Origin: Fidelibacterota bacterium | GTDB taxonomy: Bacteria > Fidelibacterota > Marinisomatia > SCGC-AAA003-L08 > JACNLC01 | Reading direction: 5' to 3' | Length of the DNA: 33,187 bases | Assembly: GCA_018657495.1 (NCBI GenBank) | Contig: JABHXA010000022.1 | Location: 1-33,187, forward strand | Part shown: positions 17,253-32,200 of the stretch, piece after piece | Position numbering within the stretch: the first letter of the stretch is position 1 | Layout of the letters: every line of letters starts with the position of its first letter | Notes under the pieces: generated by a model | What the model was told of the DNA's origin: nothing | Seen by the model: only the letters and a program-made list of their open reading frames with translations | The model's database searches: none | Translations under genes and position numbers: made by a program

Positions 17253-20200
17253 TTGAAGCAAAGACAAATTTGGCTGAGTCTTTTTATAATCACAACCGGA
17301 ATCTTATATTCTCAGGCTGTGCCGGAAGTAAATTCTCTGGGAAGTGTATTTTATAATGAAGGGGAATCAGCAACTTATACCGTTACTTACACCCCGGTAA
17401 ATGGTGGTGATGTAATCTCGTGGAATTTCGGAGATGGAAATATTGTCTCAGGGAATGGTATTTCTCACACCTATACTAATAACGGCACATATAATATTTC
17501 GGTAACAGTTACTAATAATTCAGGATCAGGCCAAAATACCGGAATCGCCTTTATCTCAAATCTTGCACCTGTTGTCACCCTGTTTACAATACCAGCCTCA
17601 GGCAACGAGGGACAAAGTCTAAATTTTATCGGTGCCGGATCTGATGCAGGATTAGATGATATTCTCTCATTCAATTGGGATTTTGGTGATGGGAATTCTG
17701 CCCAGGGTAACTCTGTTACCCATACATATATAGACGAAAATACAGGTACTTACACAGTTACATTACTGATCACAGATGGAGAAGGTGGCAGTGGCTCACA
17801 GTCGGGTACAATATCTGTCAGTAATATCGATCCAGTTATTAATCAACTTATCTACACCTCACCAGGATCAGAATCTTCCGTAATAGAATTTAACGCCAAT
17901 ATATCTGATGCAGGTGTGAGTGACATTATTACTTACAATTGGAATTTTGGAGACAATACCTCAGTACAATCCTATACTACCGGAAATTATGTCGTCGCCC
18001 TCGACGGCAATGGCGATTATTTGTCGCTGAATAGTCCCATAACAAATGCTTTTTCAGAATTCACCATTGAAATGTGGGTAAAAGGATCAGGAGGTACACT
18101 GTATTCAAGGGATGTTTCTACAAATGACGGTTTTATCGAATTTGGATATAATTCTTCTATACAGTTTAATGGTAGTGCCGGGCTCAATAGCCTATCCTAT
18201 GCAGGTATACCTGATAATATCTGGACTCATGTAGCCGCCGTTTATGATGGGACAAATCTGTCTGTATTAATTAACGGCAGTATGGTGGCAACTGCCCCGG
18301 CATCAGGATTGATTAGTGCATCGAATGCAGCAAATTTCCTCGGACGACCTGCCGCAAATAATAATAATCTTAATGGTGCATTACATCATTTTAGATTCTG
18401 GAATTCTGCCAATCCTCAAAATTCTATCAGAACAAATATGTTCTCCACCCTAAATGGGAGTGAATCCGGTTTGCTTGCACAGATTCTATTGAATGAAGGC
18501 AGCGGAACATCATCTGATGACAATACCGTAAATGGGCATAATGCTGATTTTGGTGGTGATTCCCAATGGATAAATAGTGGTGGCAGGCATGCTTATGCAG
18601 AAAATGGTACCTATACGGTTTCACTTACTGTAACTGATGGTGATGAAGGGAGCCATACAACCAGCAGTTCGGTGACAATAAATAATGCCAATCCATCAAT
18701 ATTAACATATAATAACCCTGGTGTCGGAGATGAGGGAATTGAACTCTCATTTGATGCTTATGCGGTGAATCCTGGATTCGATGATCTGACATATACCTGG
18801 AATTTTGGAGATAATCCTTCACAACAATATGGAGAATCTGTTACCCATACTTATGCAGACCAGGGGAATTATTCAGTCACTTTGACTGTCACAGATGAGA
18901 ATGACGGATCAACGGTAAGGACAGATCCAGTTGTTATCAGCAATGTAAATCCGGTTATCAATAGCGTTAATATTCCGGATATGGGCACTCAAGGTACATC
19001 TGCAGCATTTAATGCATCAGCAAGCGATCAAGGCACTGACACTCCTGTTTATACCTGGGATTTTGGCGATGAAACATCGACGCAGTTAGGCCCGAATGTG
19101 AATCATACATATGCAAATTATGGGACCTTTACCGTTACTCTCACAGTGACTGAAGAAGACGGTGGAACCGCAGAAACAAGTTCTGAAATCGTCGTTGTTC
19201 CGGATTGGTATGTGGATTATACAAACTACCAATCTACTGCAAGTATGACAGCTGTGCTTTATCTTGACCATGAACTTGCGGGGTCGCCTTACAACAAGGT
19301 GGCGGCTTTCTATAATGGCGAGACCAGGGGGACAGCTTTACCCCTCCAGGTTGGTGCCACATGGATGTACTTTCTCACAGTTTATGCCAACTCGAATGGT
19401 GAAACCCTCACTTTTAAAGCATATCATTCCGATTTGGAAATGGTACTTGATGTTCAGGAGACAATAATATTTAATTCCAATTCATCTTATGGTGAGCCAC
19501 TGAATCCATTTATCTTGAATACCATTTTAAATTTTGACCACAATCCTGAATTAAGCGGTATTCCTGCCCAGACTATTGAGATTGGTGAACAATTTGACAC
19601 ATTTGATTTGGATGATTATCTGGTGGAACTTGATGGTGATATCGTCTCATATTTTTATCTTAATAACGTCAATTTGACTATTACCATAAACTCCAACAAT
19701 ATCGTCTTCGTCGCACCTGTGAATACTGCCTGGACTGGAACCGAAACAATTAGATTTATTGTAACAGATCAAACGGATGATGCTTTATTGGGATTCCAGG
19801 ATGTTAGTTTTATCATTGAACCGGTAGATAATGCCCCGCTGGTACTACCATTTACTGATGAGACAATTGGTAAAGTAAGAGATTTTACATCTTTTGATCT
19901 GGACTCCCATTTGATCGAGTTAGATGGAGATCAAGTCTCATGGGGATTTGATTTTGTAACACCGGTAATTGGCGACCCTGCTCCAAATTGGTCTTTAAAC
20001 CCAAGCTCATTTCAGTATAATATGACCGTAACATCAACTGTTGAAGCACGGGCAAGGGCAACGGAAAATTCAGGTTTTATACTTGCTGCATTTTCAGGTA
20101 ATGAACTCCGCGGATTAGCATCGCCGGTAAATGTTGGTGGATCATGGATGTATTTTCTTACTATTTATTCAAATCAAGTCACTGACGATATATCTCTAAA

Positions 20201-23200
20201 GTTTTTTGACTTTGAAATCGGCGATGTTCTCCCTGTAAAAGAAGCGATTTCGTTCCTGGTGGACGATGTAATTGGCGAACCGCAATCTCCATTTGAATTT
20301 CATGCCGGAAACATCATACTTACTCAGAACGCTGATAATACTATCGATTTTGAGATTCTGTCTGAAGCATGGTATGGCACCGAAGTTATAGAATATACGG
20401 TAACAGATAATCAGACGATAAATCTATATACTGCTTCTGGAACAGCATCCTATACTGTCCTTGATGATTATTATCCACTTCTACTTCAGATTCCAGACCA
20501 AATCGTTGAAGCAAACTTTTCTTTCCAACCCATTGATTTAGATAACTATTTAAATAGCCCTGATGAAGATCTTGTTACTTGGACATATTCCGGGAATAAT
20601 GATCTATTCGTTATCATAAATAATGAAAACATTGCAACTATAACTCATCCAAATGCCAGGACAGGTGTGTGGATTGGCGATGAGACGATCACTTTTACTG
20701 CAACTGATATATCTGAAAATAACCTCACAGGCAGCGGATCTGCCACCTTTACTGTTGTTGATGAAGATCATCCTCCTTCAGTTACTGGCATTTTAGATCA
20801 AAGTGTTGGCCCGAATATCAATTTTTCAACATTTGATCTCAATAACTATCTCACAGAGGTAGATGGCGATAATGTTACCTGGCAGTATGAATTCAACCTT
20901 CCAAATCTTGGTGATAATATTCCTTCCTGGTCCGTTCAGGCAAGTAGTTTTGAAATGAGTATGAATCTGACTGCAGTGGTAAATTCACGAGGTGTTCGAA
21001 CAGGATCCGGGAGTTATATTCTTGGTGCTTTTGCCGGGGAAGAGAATAGAGGGATAGCTACGCCGATTTTACTTGGTGATGAATATGTCTATTTTATGAC
21101 TATTTTTTCCAACACCAGTAATGAACCTATGACTCTCAAATTTTATGATGCTCAAGTTGGGGATATTGTATCCGTCGATTATTCATTTAACTTCGTAGGC
21201 AATGATGTATTAGGAAATCCTCAAACACCTCTAGAGTTGAATGCTGGAAATCTCCTGGTCTCAATCAGTGAAAATGATATCGTCCAAATTAGTAAAGTTG
21301 GTACTGGATGGACCGGATCGGAAGAAATTATATTTACTGCAACAGATATTGGAACACCAAATCTTCATTCAAATGGAGATGCCGCTGTTTATTCAGTCCT
21401 GCCAGACAATAATCCCGTAGTATCTCAGATTCCAAGTCAAGAAATTGAAGTAGGAACCTCATTCGCCACCATCGACTTGAGTCAGTACGTCACAGAATTA
21501 GATGGCGAAGATATTCTCTGGAGTTCCAGCGGTGGTAATAATATTCAAGTAAATATCAATATTTCAACTGCCACACTAACAGCGACACCACTTTGGACAG
21601 GATCTGAAACCATTACCTTTATTGCCACAGATGATACCCCGGCAGGACTATTTGGTTCGTCCAGTACAGAATTTCGTGTCAGGGGTGAAGATCATGCCCC
21701 GGTTATCGCAGATATCCCCGGTCAGACTATTGGTGCTGGTGGATCCTTTACAGATTTTGATCTTGATAATTATTTAACCGAATTAGATGGTGATGATATT
21801 GGATGGTCATTTGAATTTGTCAATACCAGTGGTTCAAATCTGCCACCGGAATGGAATATCAATCCTTCAGCATTTGAATTGAGTATGACAGTCACTGCCA
21901 GGGTAAATATTCGTGGAGAAATTGCCGGATCAGGTGAATATATTCTGGGTGCATTTGTAAATGAACCGGGGGCCCGAAGTGTGAGTCTTCGCGGTGTTGC
22001 AGAACCTGTGGAGGTGAATGGGGCATATTTTTACTTTATGCAGACGTATGCTAATACAAATGGTGAAAACATTTATTTCCAGTTTTTTGATACAAACGTC
22101 GGAGATATAGTTCCAGTACTTGAAAATATTACATTCCAGGCCAACACGGTAATTGGTGATCCCGTTTCTCCTTTGGAACTCCATGCCGGAAATATTATCC
22201 TCGATATGAATGCCAATGACTTGATCAGTTTTACCATCATCGACAACGATTGGTCAGGTACAGAAACAATAAATTTCATTGCAACAGATCAGGGCACAAA
22301 TAATAGCTATTCGGGATCGGATCAAGCTGTTTTTATTATCGATGCCGATCATACGCCTATTATTGCCAACATCCCTGATCAAAATATTAACGAAGGCAGT
22401 AACTTTATATCATTCGATCTGGACAGCTATATAACTGAACAGGATAATGATATTACCTCAATCACCTATACAGGGGATGTTGATCTAACCATTTCTATTA
22501 ACGGCGATAATCTTGTGACAATTGGTATACCCGATTCGGATTGGTATGGCAGTGAAAGCATTATTTTTACAATTACTGATCAAACGACAAACGGATTTTC
22601 GGATACCGATGAAGTTATGTTTACTGTTAATAATGTCAATGATTCACCAGCAATCGCGCAAATTGGAAATCAGACGATCGAAGAAGATTCCATACTACAG
22701 ATTCCCATTTCTGCCAGTGATGTGGATAATGAGACACTTTTTTATTCTGCTATCAGCGATACCACCGGAATCTCCCTTGAAATTACATCAACTCAATTAA
22801 CAATAAATGCTGCAGACTTTTCTGGTGTCGCCTCAATACTTGTGAGCGTCAATGACGGCATACTTGCTGCAAATACAAACTTTTTTCTCATTGTCACACC
22901 ATTGGATGATCCTCCTACAACATCGAATATGGATATCACAATTAACGAAGATACAATACTTTCAGATCAATTGGAAGGGTACGATGGAGATGGTGATCCA
23001 TTGGAATATATCCTGGTCAGCAATACTTCCCACGGCGATGTAGTACTTGATGATAATTCCACTGGCGATATTACATATACACCAACACTTAATTATAACG
23101 GTACGGATAACTTTACGTATAAAGTTCAAACCCCGGCATTGTATGCCCTTAGTTTGAATGGTAATGGGGATCATGTAACAATACCGGATACTCCATCACT

Positions 23201-26200
23201 TGATCTGACCTCACAATACACGCTGGAAGCGTGGATTTATGTTGATCAATTTGTCAATTCTGCCGGTATTCTCTCAAAATTTCAAACACCCGGCTCAAAC
23301 GGATATAAACTACAACTAAGCAATTCCGGCAGTTTTGATGGCCTGCAATTTGATGGTCTCACAACGGGATCCGGTATATTATCTTCGCAGGAATGGGTTC
23401 ATATCGCTGCTGTTAACGAAAATGGTACCAGAACATTATATGTAAATGGTGAGGTCATTCCGCTAACAGGAACATCCTATACTATTGCCTCTAACTCTGA
23501 TGTCCTGAAAATTGGCAGTGACTTGTCAGGTAATTATTTCTCAGGAATGATAGACAAGGTCCGGGTTTGGGGCGTAGCACGTACTCAACTGGAAATAATG
23601 TCTTCAATGTTTGGCAGAATTGCCGGTAATGCCACTGGACTGGTTTCCAGCTGGGAATTGGATGAAGGTAACGGTTCTACAGCTGGTGATCTGACTTCAA
23701 ATAATAACAACGGAAGTATAACCGGGGCATCCTGGTCTACCATTTCAACTGCTGTCACGTCAAATACTTCAACAGTGTTTATCACAATTGACCCGGTAAA
23801 TGATAGTCCTACATTTACCATTGGTGCTGATCAGACAGTCAACGAAGATTCTGGCGAATTTACCTTAAACAGTTGGGCAACATTAATTTCTGCAGGACCT
23901 CTTGACGAGTTAAGTCAGACGGTTAATTTTCAGACATCCACAGATAATGATGATCTATTTTCAGTTTTACCAACTGTAACCTCCTCAGGCGATCTCAGTT
24001 TCACGCCATCAAATAATGAATATGGTACGGCAGAGGTGACTGTAATTCTTTTTGATGATGGTGCGGCTGCGAGGTCAGATTCAAACCAATCCGATCCACA
24101 AACATTTACAGTAACCATTAACCCGGTGAATGATGAACCCGTATTCTCCTTGTCTGATGATATAACCGTTGACGAGGATGATGGTTCAGTAGATGAGACT
24201 ATTCCAGCTGCTGCTAAAACAGTTGAAAATTTTGTCAGTACATTAAATTTAGGTCCTGAGAATGAAGTCGTTGAATTTTCACAAGCGCCAATATACACTC
24301 TAACGACTAATAATGATGCTCTCTTTAGTGATCTTCCAGAAATTGATGCCGATGGTACACTTACCTATGCACAGGCATTAAATAATTATGGTGCAGCAAC
24401 TATATCTGTGGTTATTAATGACGGCGGTGGTACCGATAACGGTGGTGATGAATCATCAACTCAGCAGTTTATTATTAACGTGAACCCTGTAAACGATCAA
24501 CCATCATTTACAACTGGGGATAACCAGACAATACTTGAAGATGAAGGCAGTACGGATATGCTGGTACAGGGCGGATTGCAGACAATCGAATTATGGGCAA
24601 CAAACATTGATTTGGGGCCGGACAACGAAGTTAGCGATCTTGAACAAAGTGCTTCATTTTCCTTAACTACCGATAATGACGCCTTATTCTTAAATCTTCC
24701 TGCCATCGATTCAGCAGGTAATCTCACCTACAGGGTAGCCCTAAATGGTTATGGATCTGCTGAGATATCCATCGTTTTATCAGATAATGGCGGTCTTGAT
24801 AATGGAGGTGCTGAGGAATCCGAAATACAAACATTTACAATTACGGTAATACCGGTAAATGATCAACCACTTGTTGAACTGGGTAATAATATTACCGATG
24901 ATGAAGATGACGGTAGTACTGATCTGAATGATTTGTCATCACAGAAACTGCTTGTGGAATGGGCGACGGTACCAAACCTGGGACCAGAAAATGAGGTAGA
25001 GGATTTTTTCCAGTTTGCCAGTATTAGCCTTGAAACAGATTATGATGCATTATTTTCAGAGATGCCGATTCTTTTTTCTAATGGTACGTTACGATATACT
25101 ATAGCTCAAAATGCTTTTGGAACTGCCAATATCACCATGACGCTTAATGATAACGGCGGTACTGATAACGGTGGTTTGGATACTTTTTCAGACACTTTCT
25201 CAATCACTGTGAATCAGGTTAATGATAAACCTGTATTTATTCCAGGTGAAGATATTACAGAAAATGAAGATGATGGATCCGTTGATATGACCGTCGCTTC
25301 ATCTCTCAAAACGGTTTCAGGATTCATCACTGGTTTAGTTTTAGGGCCTGAAAATGAGGTGAGTGATCTCGGGCAAAATCCAACCTATACACTTACTACT
25401 GACAATGATGGTTTATTTGTCCAGTTACCGGCAATTGATGCTCTGGGTATATTGACCTATCAACCTGCTTTAAATGAATATGGATCTACAGTAATAACGA
25501 TTTTACTCAACGACAATGGCGGAACAGATTTTGGTGGTGATGATGAGTATAGTGACACATTTACAATTACAGTGAATCCTGTAAATGATGAACCATATTT
25601 TACGATTGGATCTAACCAGGAAAACGATGAAGATGACGGAAGCAATGATCCATTTGTAATTGGTGAAACAAAATTGACAGCCAATTGGGCAACGGATATT
25701 GTTTTAGGACCCGATAACGAAATAAACGATTTAGGTCAAACAGTCACATTTGAAATTACCACGACTAACGATGATTTATTTGAGCAATTGCCTACAATTA
25801 ATGCCGATGGTGACCTGTCCTATCAAGGTGCAATGAACAAATGGGGCAGTGCTGTTATTTCTATTACATTAATGGATAGCGGCGGCACTGATTTTGGTGG
25901 AGATCAAAGATCATCAACTCAGGATATTACAATCGAATATTTTGCCGTGAATGATGCACCTCGTCTCATTGCGGTTGATGGTGAACCATGGGTAGAGGAT
26001 ATGGTGATCACAATTCTTGAAGATGAAATTGCCAATTTTACTATGACTGCACTGGAAGTTGATACCACTGAGGTAATCTTTGGTTCAGCCCTTAGAACCA
26101 TGACCATTACCGTTGCTGATACAGATGAATTTAATGTTGTGGATGTCACAATTACTCCAGATGCAGACTGGTTTGGAGATCAATCCGTAACAGTATTTGT

Positions 26201-29200
26201 AACGGATGAGGTCTATTTTGATCATCAATCATTTACACTTACTGTTCTACCTGTGAACGATGCGCCAACCTTTGATAATGATGGAGATATTTTAGTTGAT
26301 GAGGATAGCGGATTATCCACATTTGAAAATTGGGCGACGAATATAGACTTGGGACCTGATAACGAAATTACCATCCTCAATCAGACTCCAGAATTTTTAG
26401 TGGATACTGAAAACGGTGCCCTATTTGATCAACTACCTGTGATAACTTCAGATGGTACCCTGAGCTTCACAACTTTGGATAATGCTAATGGAAATGCACT
26501 TGTCTCGGTGATCCTCAATGATAACGGTGGGACAGATAATGGCGGTGTCGATGAAACAACTGTTCTGAACTTTACCATTTCGATTAACCCGGTAAATGAT
26601 CCAGTCACCTTTATTGAAGCCATAGGGGACATAGCCGTAGATGAAGATGCCGAAGCAACTTTAATTGATTTAAACACCATTTTTACAGATATTGATTTAA
26701 CCAATGGTGCACCGGAGAATCTTCAGACCTTATTTTATATGGTTACAACGGTAGAAAATACAGATTTATTAACGGTAGAAATTGACGATGACACTGGTAT
26801 TTTATCCATCGCTTATACCACAGACGATCATGGTTCAAGCACAGTGACAATTACTGCTGCCGATGGCATTGCCCGAACCGATTATTCATCATTGGATAAT
26901 CAGTTTACAGTCACAGTAAATGCAGTCGCCGATACACCTGATCTTATTGTCAATGATGTTGAAACTGATGAGGATATTCCTGTTCTTATCTCCTTCGATT
27001 CGGCTTTGACTGATCTTGATGGTTCAGAAACATTAACATTTGAAATAACAGGTCTCCCTGAAGGGACTGTTATAAATGATATCACTGAGTTAAGAGCCGA
27101 ATATCAGTTTGAACTGACACCTACTTTGCATAGTGATCTTGATTTCGATTTTAGTGTTTCTGCCATTGCTTCTGAGGATAATGGAAGTACAGCAATAAAT
27201 ACCCAAACCATCTCCGTAACATTAAACCCCGTTGCTGATACACCGGTATTTCTTGTTTCAGATGTAACGACAGATGAAGACAATACCGTTTCGTTAAATA
27301 TGATTGCCGAATTAGTCGATGATGATGGATCAGAGGAACTATTCCTCTTTATTCCATCTTATCCTGATGGTGTCACATTTAATTATGAACTGGTTGATTT
27401 GGGGGAACAGGGTTTTCTGCTTCCCTTAGAGTCGATTGCTGATTTGGCACTTACTCCACCTGAAAATAGCGATGAAGATTTTTGGCTTTTTGTAAATGTT
27501 GCAGCGTTTGAGTCTCCGGAAGTTTTTGCCTCAGTTGAAGACTCTATATTGATTACAATCAATGCCATTGCTGATGAACCCACATTGGAGGTTCCTGACG
27601 GCAATACCCTTGAAGATACTACCGTTGAATTAACATTTGATTCTGGATTGACTGATATTGATGGATCTGAAACTCTTTCCATTGAGATCACCGGTTTACC
27701 AGTAGGAGGAACTCTTGGTGACTTGGTAGATAATCAGGATGGTTCATTTACATTTGAATTAACCCCACCTTTACATGATGACACAGATTTTACACTGACT
27801 GTTTACTCATCAGCTACAGAACAAAATGATGGTGATGTAGCTACCGTTTGGTCTGACATTTTTGTTACTGTTGACGCCGTTGCCGATGTGCCAAATCTAA
27901 CAGTTAATGATGCCGCAGGGACTGAAGATACAGATATTGACTTGGATATTAGCTCTTCCCTTGTTGATGATGATGGGTCAGAGGTATTGCTTATCCATAT
28001 CTATGATTTAAGTGATGGTGCTTTCTTATCAAACGGTACACTTAATCAGGATGGTAGTTATACTCTTCTACCTGCCGAGCTAGCTGGCCTTTTTGTCACA
28101 CCAGCACCAAATGAACATGATTTCACCTTATCTATAGAGGCTGAAACAACTGAAGACGATAATGGGGACCAGGCTGAAAATTATCAGGAATTATTAGTAA
28201 CGATTACACCTGTGAATGATGAACCTTTTCTTAGCGAATTTACAGATATTACCACCGATGAAGATATTGATGTTGTCTTTAACTATCAGGCCACAGATTA
28301 CGATATCGAAACTGATAATCAGGAACTCATTTTTACATGTACTTCTTCAGACGAGGTACTTGTAATTTGCACTTCAGAATCTCTTAATCGTGGAGATGTT
28401 TTCCAGACACTTACCTTGGATGTTCAGGAGAATAGACATGGTACCGCTGAAATAACCGTTACCGTGAATGATCAATTCAGTGGCCGGGCAGTGGATAATG
28501 CGACTTTTCTTTTAACCGTTAATCCAATACCTGATTTACCGATACTAAGCGTTGAAGATTCAGTAGGTGATGAAGATACAATAATTCCCCTTACTGTTAT
28601 CAGCGAGCTTGTGGATATCGATGGTTCAGAAGAATTATTTCTCTTTATTGATAATATTCCCGATGGATCTGAAATTACCGAACCATTTGCAATTCAGGGT
28701 GAACTGAATGTTTATTCACCGGAACAGTTTGATGGACTCGAAATTTTACCGCCATTGCATAGCGACAACGACTTCTATCTGTACATTACTGCGTTTGTTC
28801 AGGAACCGGATAATTCGTTCATCGTCAATCTTGATACCATATTTGTACAAGTAGATCCCGTTGCGGATTTACCAACCATAGAAATCTCTCATACCGATGG
28901 TAATGAGGACACCATAATTCCTCTCGATATATCAGGCTCATTAATTGATACTGATGGATCAGAGACACTCTTTTTCACCGTTGAAAATGTACCTGACGGA
29001 TCCACCATGTCAGAATACCTCAATTTTCTGGATGGTACTTATACCTATACGCCTGAGCTGGCCGCAGAATTATCAATTCTGCCACCCCTGCATAGTGATG
29101 AAGATTTTACATTGTTAATATCCTCTGCAGCTGTTGAAAATCTTGATGTGATTATAACAAATTCACTTGATTTAGATGTAGTGGTTCATGCCATTGCTGA

Positions 29201-32200
29201 TATACCTGAATTATCTATGTCACCAGCATTAGGTGATGAAGATACTGATATTCCCCTTACTATTAACACTGCATTTGTTGACACAGACGGATCCGAATCG
29301 CTGCTGTTGACAATTTCAGGTGTACCACTTGAAGGCAATCTTTCAGCAGGTACAGATATAGGTGGCGGTATCTGGGAATTACTAATGACAGATTTGACCA
29401 ATTTAACGGTTCACCCCAATGAAGATATAAATGAAGATTTCTCCCTTACGGTTCGTTCTGCAACAACGGAAGGTAATGGCGGTGATTATGCCTTTGATGA
29501 GGTGATACTCCCAGTTACAGTTAATCCAATAAATGATACTCCTCAAATGTCTATTGAAGATCAAATAACTGATGAAGATATTGATTTTGGTCTGGATATA
29601 AGTTCATATGATCCTGATATTCTAACAGACAATCAACAAATGATCTTCTCAGTTGTGAGTAGCGATGAGTCACTGGTTTCTGTATCCGTTTCAATGGACC
29701 GATTCCTGCAAGGCTCAACAAATAGCTCCAGAATTGAATTTGATGTCCATGATGATGAATACGGCAATGCCGATATAACAGTTACCGTTGATGATCAAAA
29801 CGGTGGTATCATCGATGTAACTTTCAATGTTTTAGTGAACCCGGTAAACGATGAACCAACATTTTTAACTGGTGCAGATATAACACTTGATGAGGATGAT
29901 AATAGTTCAGATCCGTTGTTTCATGCCACTGCAAAAACCTATACTGCCTGGGCAACTGAAATTGATCTCGGGCCCGGAAACGAATTTGATGGACATACTC
30001 AAGGGATAGAAAGTAACCAATTTGCTACATTCACCTTGACTACTGATAATGACGATTTATTCTCAACTTTACCGGCACTTGATTCTGATGGTGAGTTAAC
30101 ATTCCGCCAGGCGAGGAATATAAATGGTACAGCTACTATCAGCATAGTATTCACTGATAATGGCGGTACAGAATTTGACGGCGATGATACTTTTGGCACC
30201 GAGACATTCCAGATTACCATTACTCCTGTTAATGACGCACCGCTTCTTGGCAATGTTACCGGACCAGGATTTTTAGAAGACCATATGATTAGTTTATCAT
30301 TTGAAATCCTTTTTGAATCTGATGAAAACGTAGAGTGGTGGGTTATTGAAGTAGATGGTGATAATCTTGTATTTGGTACTGATGGAAGCGAACATGTTAC
30401 CACTAGTTCTGTTGATGGATCTGTACTGGGATTTTTACCAGACGCCGATTGGTTTGGAACTGAGGAAGTTCGAGTGTTCGTGGCAGATGGTACCTATATT
30501 GATTCACACCATTTTATGCTGGAAGTATTTCCAGTGAATGATCAGCCATCATTTACATCCGGTGGAGATATCAGTGTACTTGAAGATAGTGGTGAGTATT
30601 CCTCTCAATGGGCAACAGATATTTATATGGGGCCAACTAATGAGGTAGTTGAATTAGAACAGTTTGCGACATTTTATACCGATAATGATAGCCCGGGATT
30701 ATTTTCTGTCCAGCCAGCTATTGACACCAATGGAAATATAAGTTTTGCTACATTTCAGGATGCTAATGGGACAGCCGAAGTTTCTGTAATATTAAATGAT
30801 AATGGTGGCACCGTAAATGACGGTTATGATGAGTCTGTTGAGATTTCCTTTTTAATTGATGTAGTATCTGTAAATGATGATCCTATCCTTACAAATTTGG
30901 ATGATGTAGAAACCCAGGAAGATGAAAATCTATCCATACAAATCACCGGTAGCGATGTAGACATTGAGACTAATAATCAGGAATTGACTTTTACATGCGT
31001 ATCAAGTAATGAAGAATTAGTTCTGTGCACCATTGATTCACAGAGGGGTATCGTAAACAGAAATATGACTTTAGAAGTCCAGGAGCATGTTCACGGTACT
31101 TCTGTGATTGAAGTAACTGTTAGCGATAGTCAAGGACGATCAGTCGATTCAGATGAATTCCTATTGACAGTTCATGCTGTACCGGATATCCCAGAACTTT
31201 CTGTCCTGACATCTCAGGGCGATGAGGATTTACAGATAGCTGTTGATATTACAGTTACTCCTGTAGATGATGATGGCTCAGAAATAATTTCATTCCTTGT
31301 AGATAATCTACCCATAGGGTCCTTACTCTCCAATGGAACGGATAATGAAGATGGTTCATATACTTTAAGTCTTGACCAGTTGGTTGGACTGACCATCCTG
31401 CCACCCGAAAATGATGGTGATGATTTTGACCTGTCAATTTCTGCTACCTCGGTAGAATTGTCAAATGAATTGCAATCCACTACTGAAATATCAACATTAA
31501 CCGTTATTGTTGATGCCGTTGCAGATGATCCTGCCATAACGGTTTCAGATGTAGAAACGGACGAGGATGAAACAGTTGAATTAACATTCTCTCCTTTACT
31601 GGCTGACGTAGATGGTTCTGAATCCCTATCATTCCAGGTAAATGACCTGCCGGTGGGTAGTTCTGTTTCCGATGCAGTTGATAATGATAATGGCACCTGG
31701 ACAATAATTCTCACACCAACATTACACGATCACAATGATTTTGATATTACTATCACAACATTTGCAACAGAAGCAGAAAATGAGGATGTTGCTGAAACAA
31801 CTTCTAATGTATTATCTGTTAGTGTCATAGCAGTTGCTGATCCACCAAATCTCTCAACATCCAATTTTGAAACGGATGAAGATAATGCCGTTGAAATAAA
31901 CTTTAACTCTACATTGGTAGATACCGACGGATCAGAATCCTTGTCAATAGCAATATCTGGTGTACCTGATGATGCTTCCGTTACAGAATTATCTGATAAT
32001 GGTGATGGTGATTTTTCTTTTGTCCTGACACCCGGTGAAAATAATCATACAGATTTCACACTAATTGTTACAGCTACCTCCGAAGAAGCAAGTAATAATG
32101 TCACGGCGGATACCGTTGCCAATATCGATATCACAATTCATCCTATTAATGATGACCCAATTTTAGAGTTCATAGAAGACTTGACCACTTTTGAAGATAT

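Noticed and set aside
17835..23810. Assembly chimera as an explanation for the split domains
   Set aside because: The frame and the style of sequence continue across every junction, and the paralogues share the same break points in genes 1 and 2. Read mapping would still be the decisive test.
31214..31714. 166-codon minus-strand open frame
   Set aside because: It is the mirror of acidic, Ser/Thr-rich repeat codons in gene 3, and similar antisense frames appear throughout the repeat array. No domain or ribosome binding site supports it.
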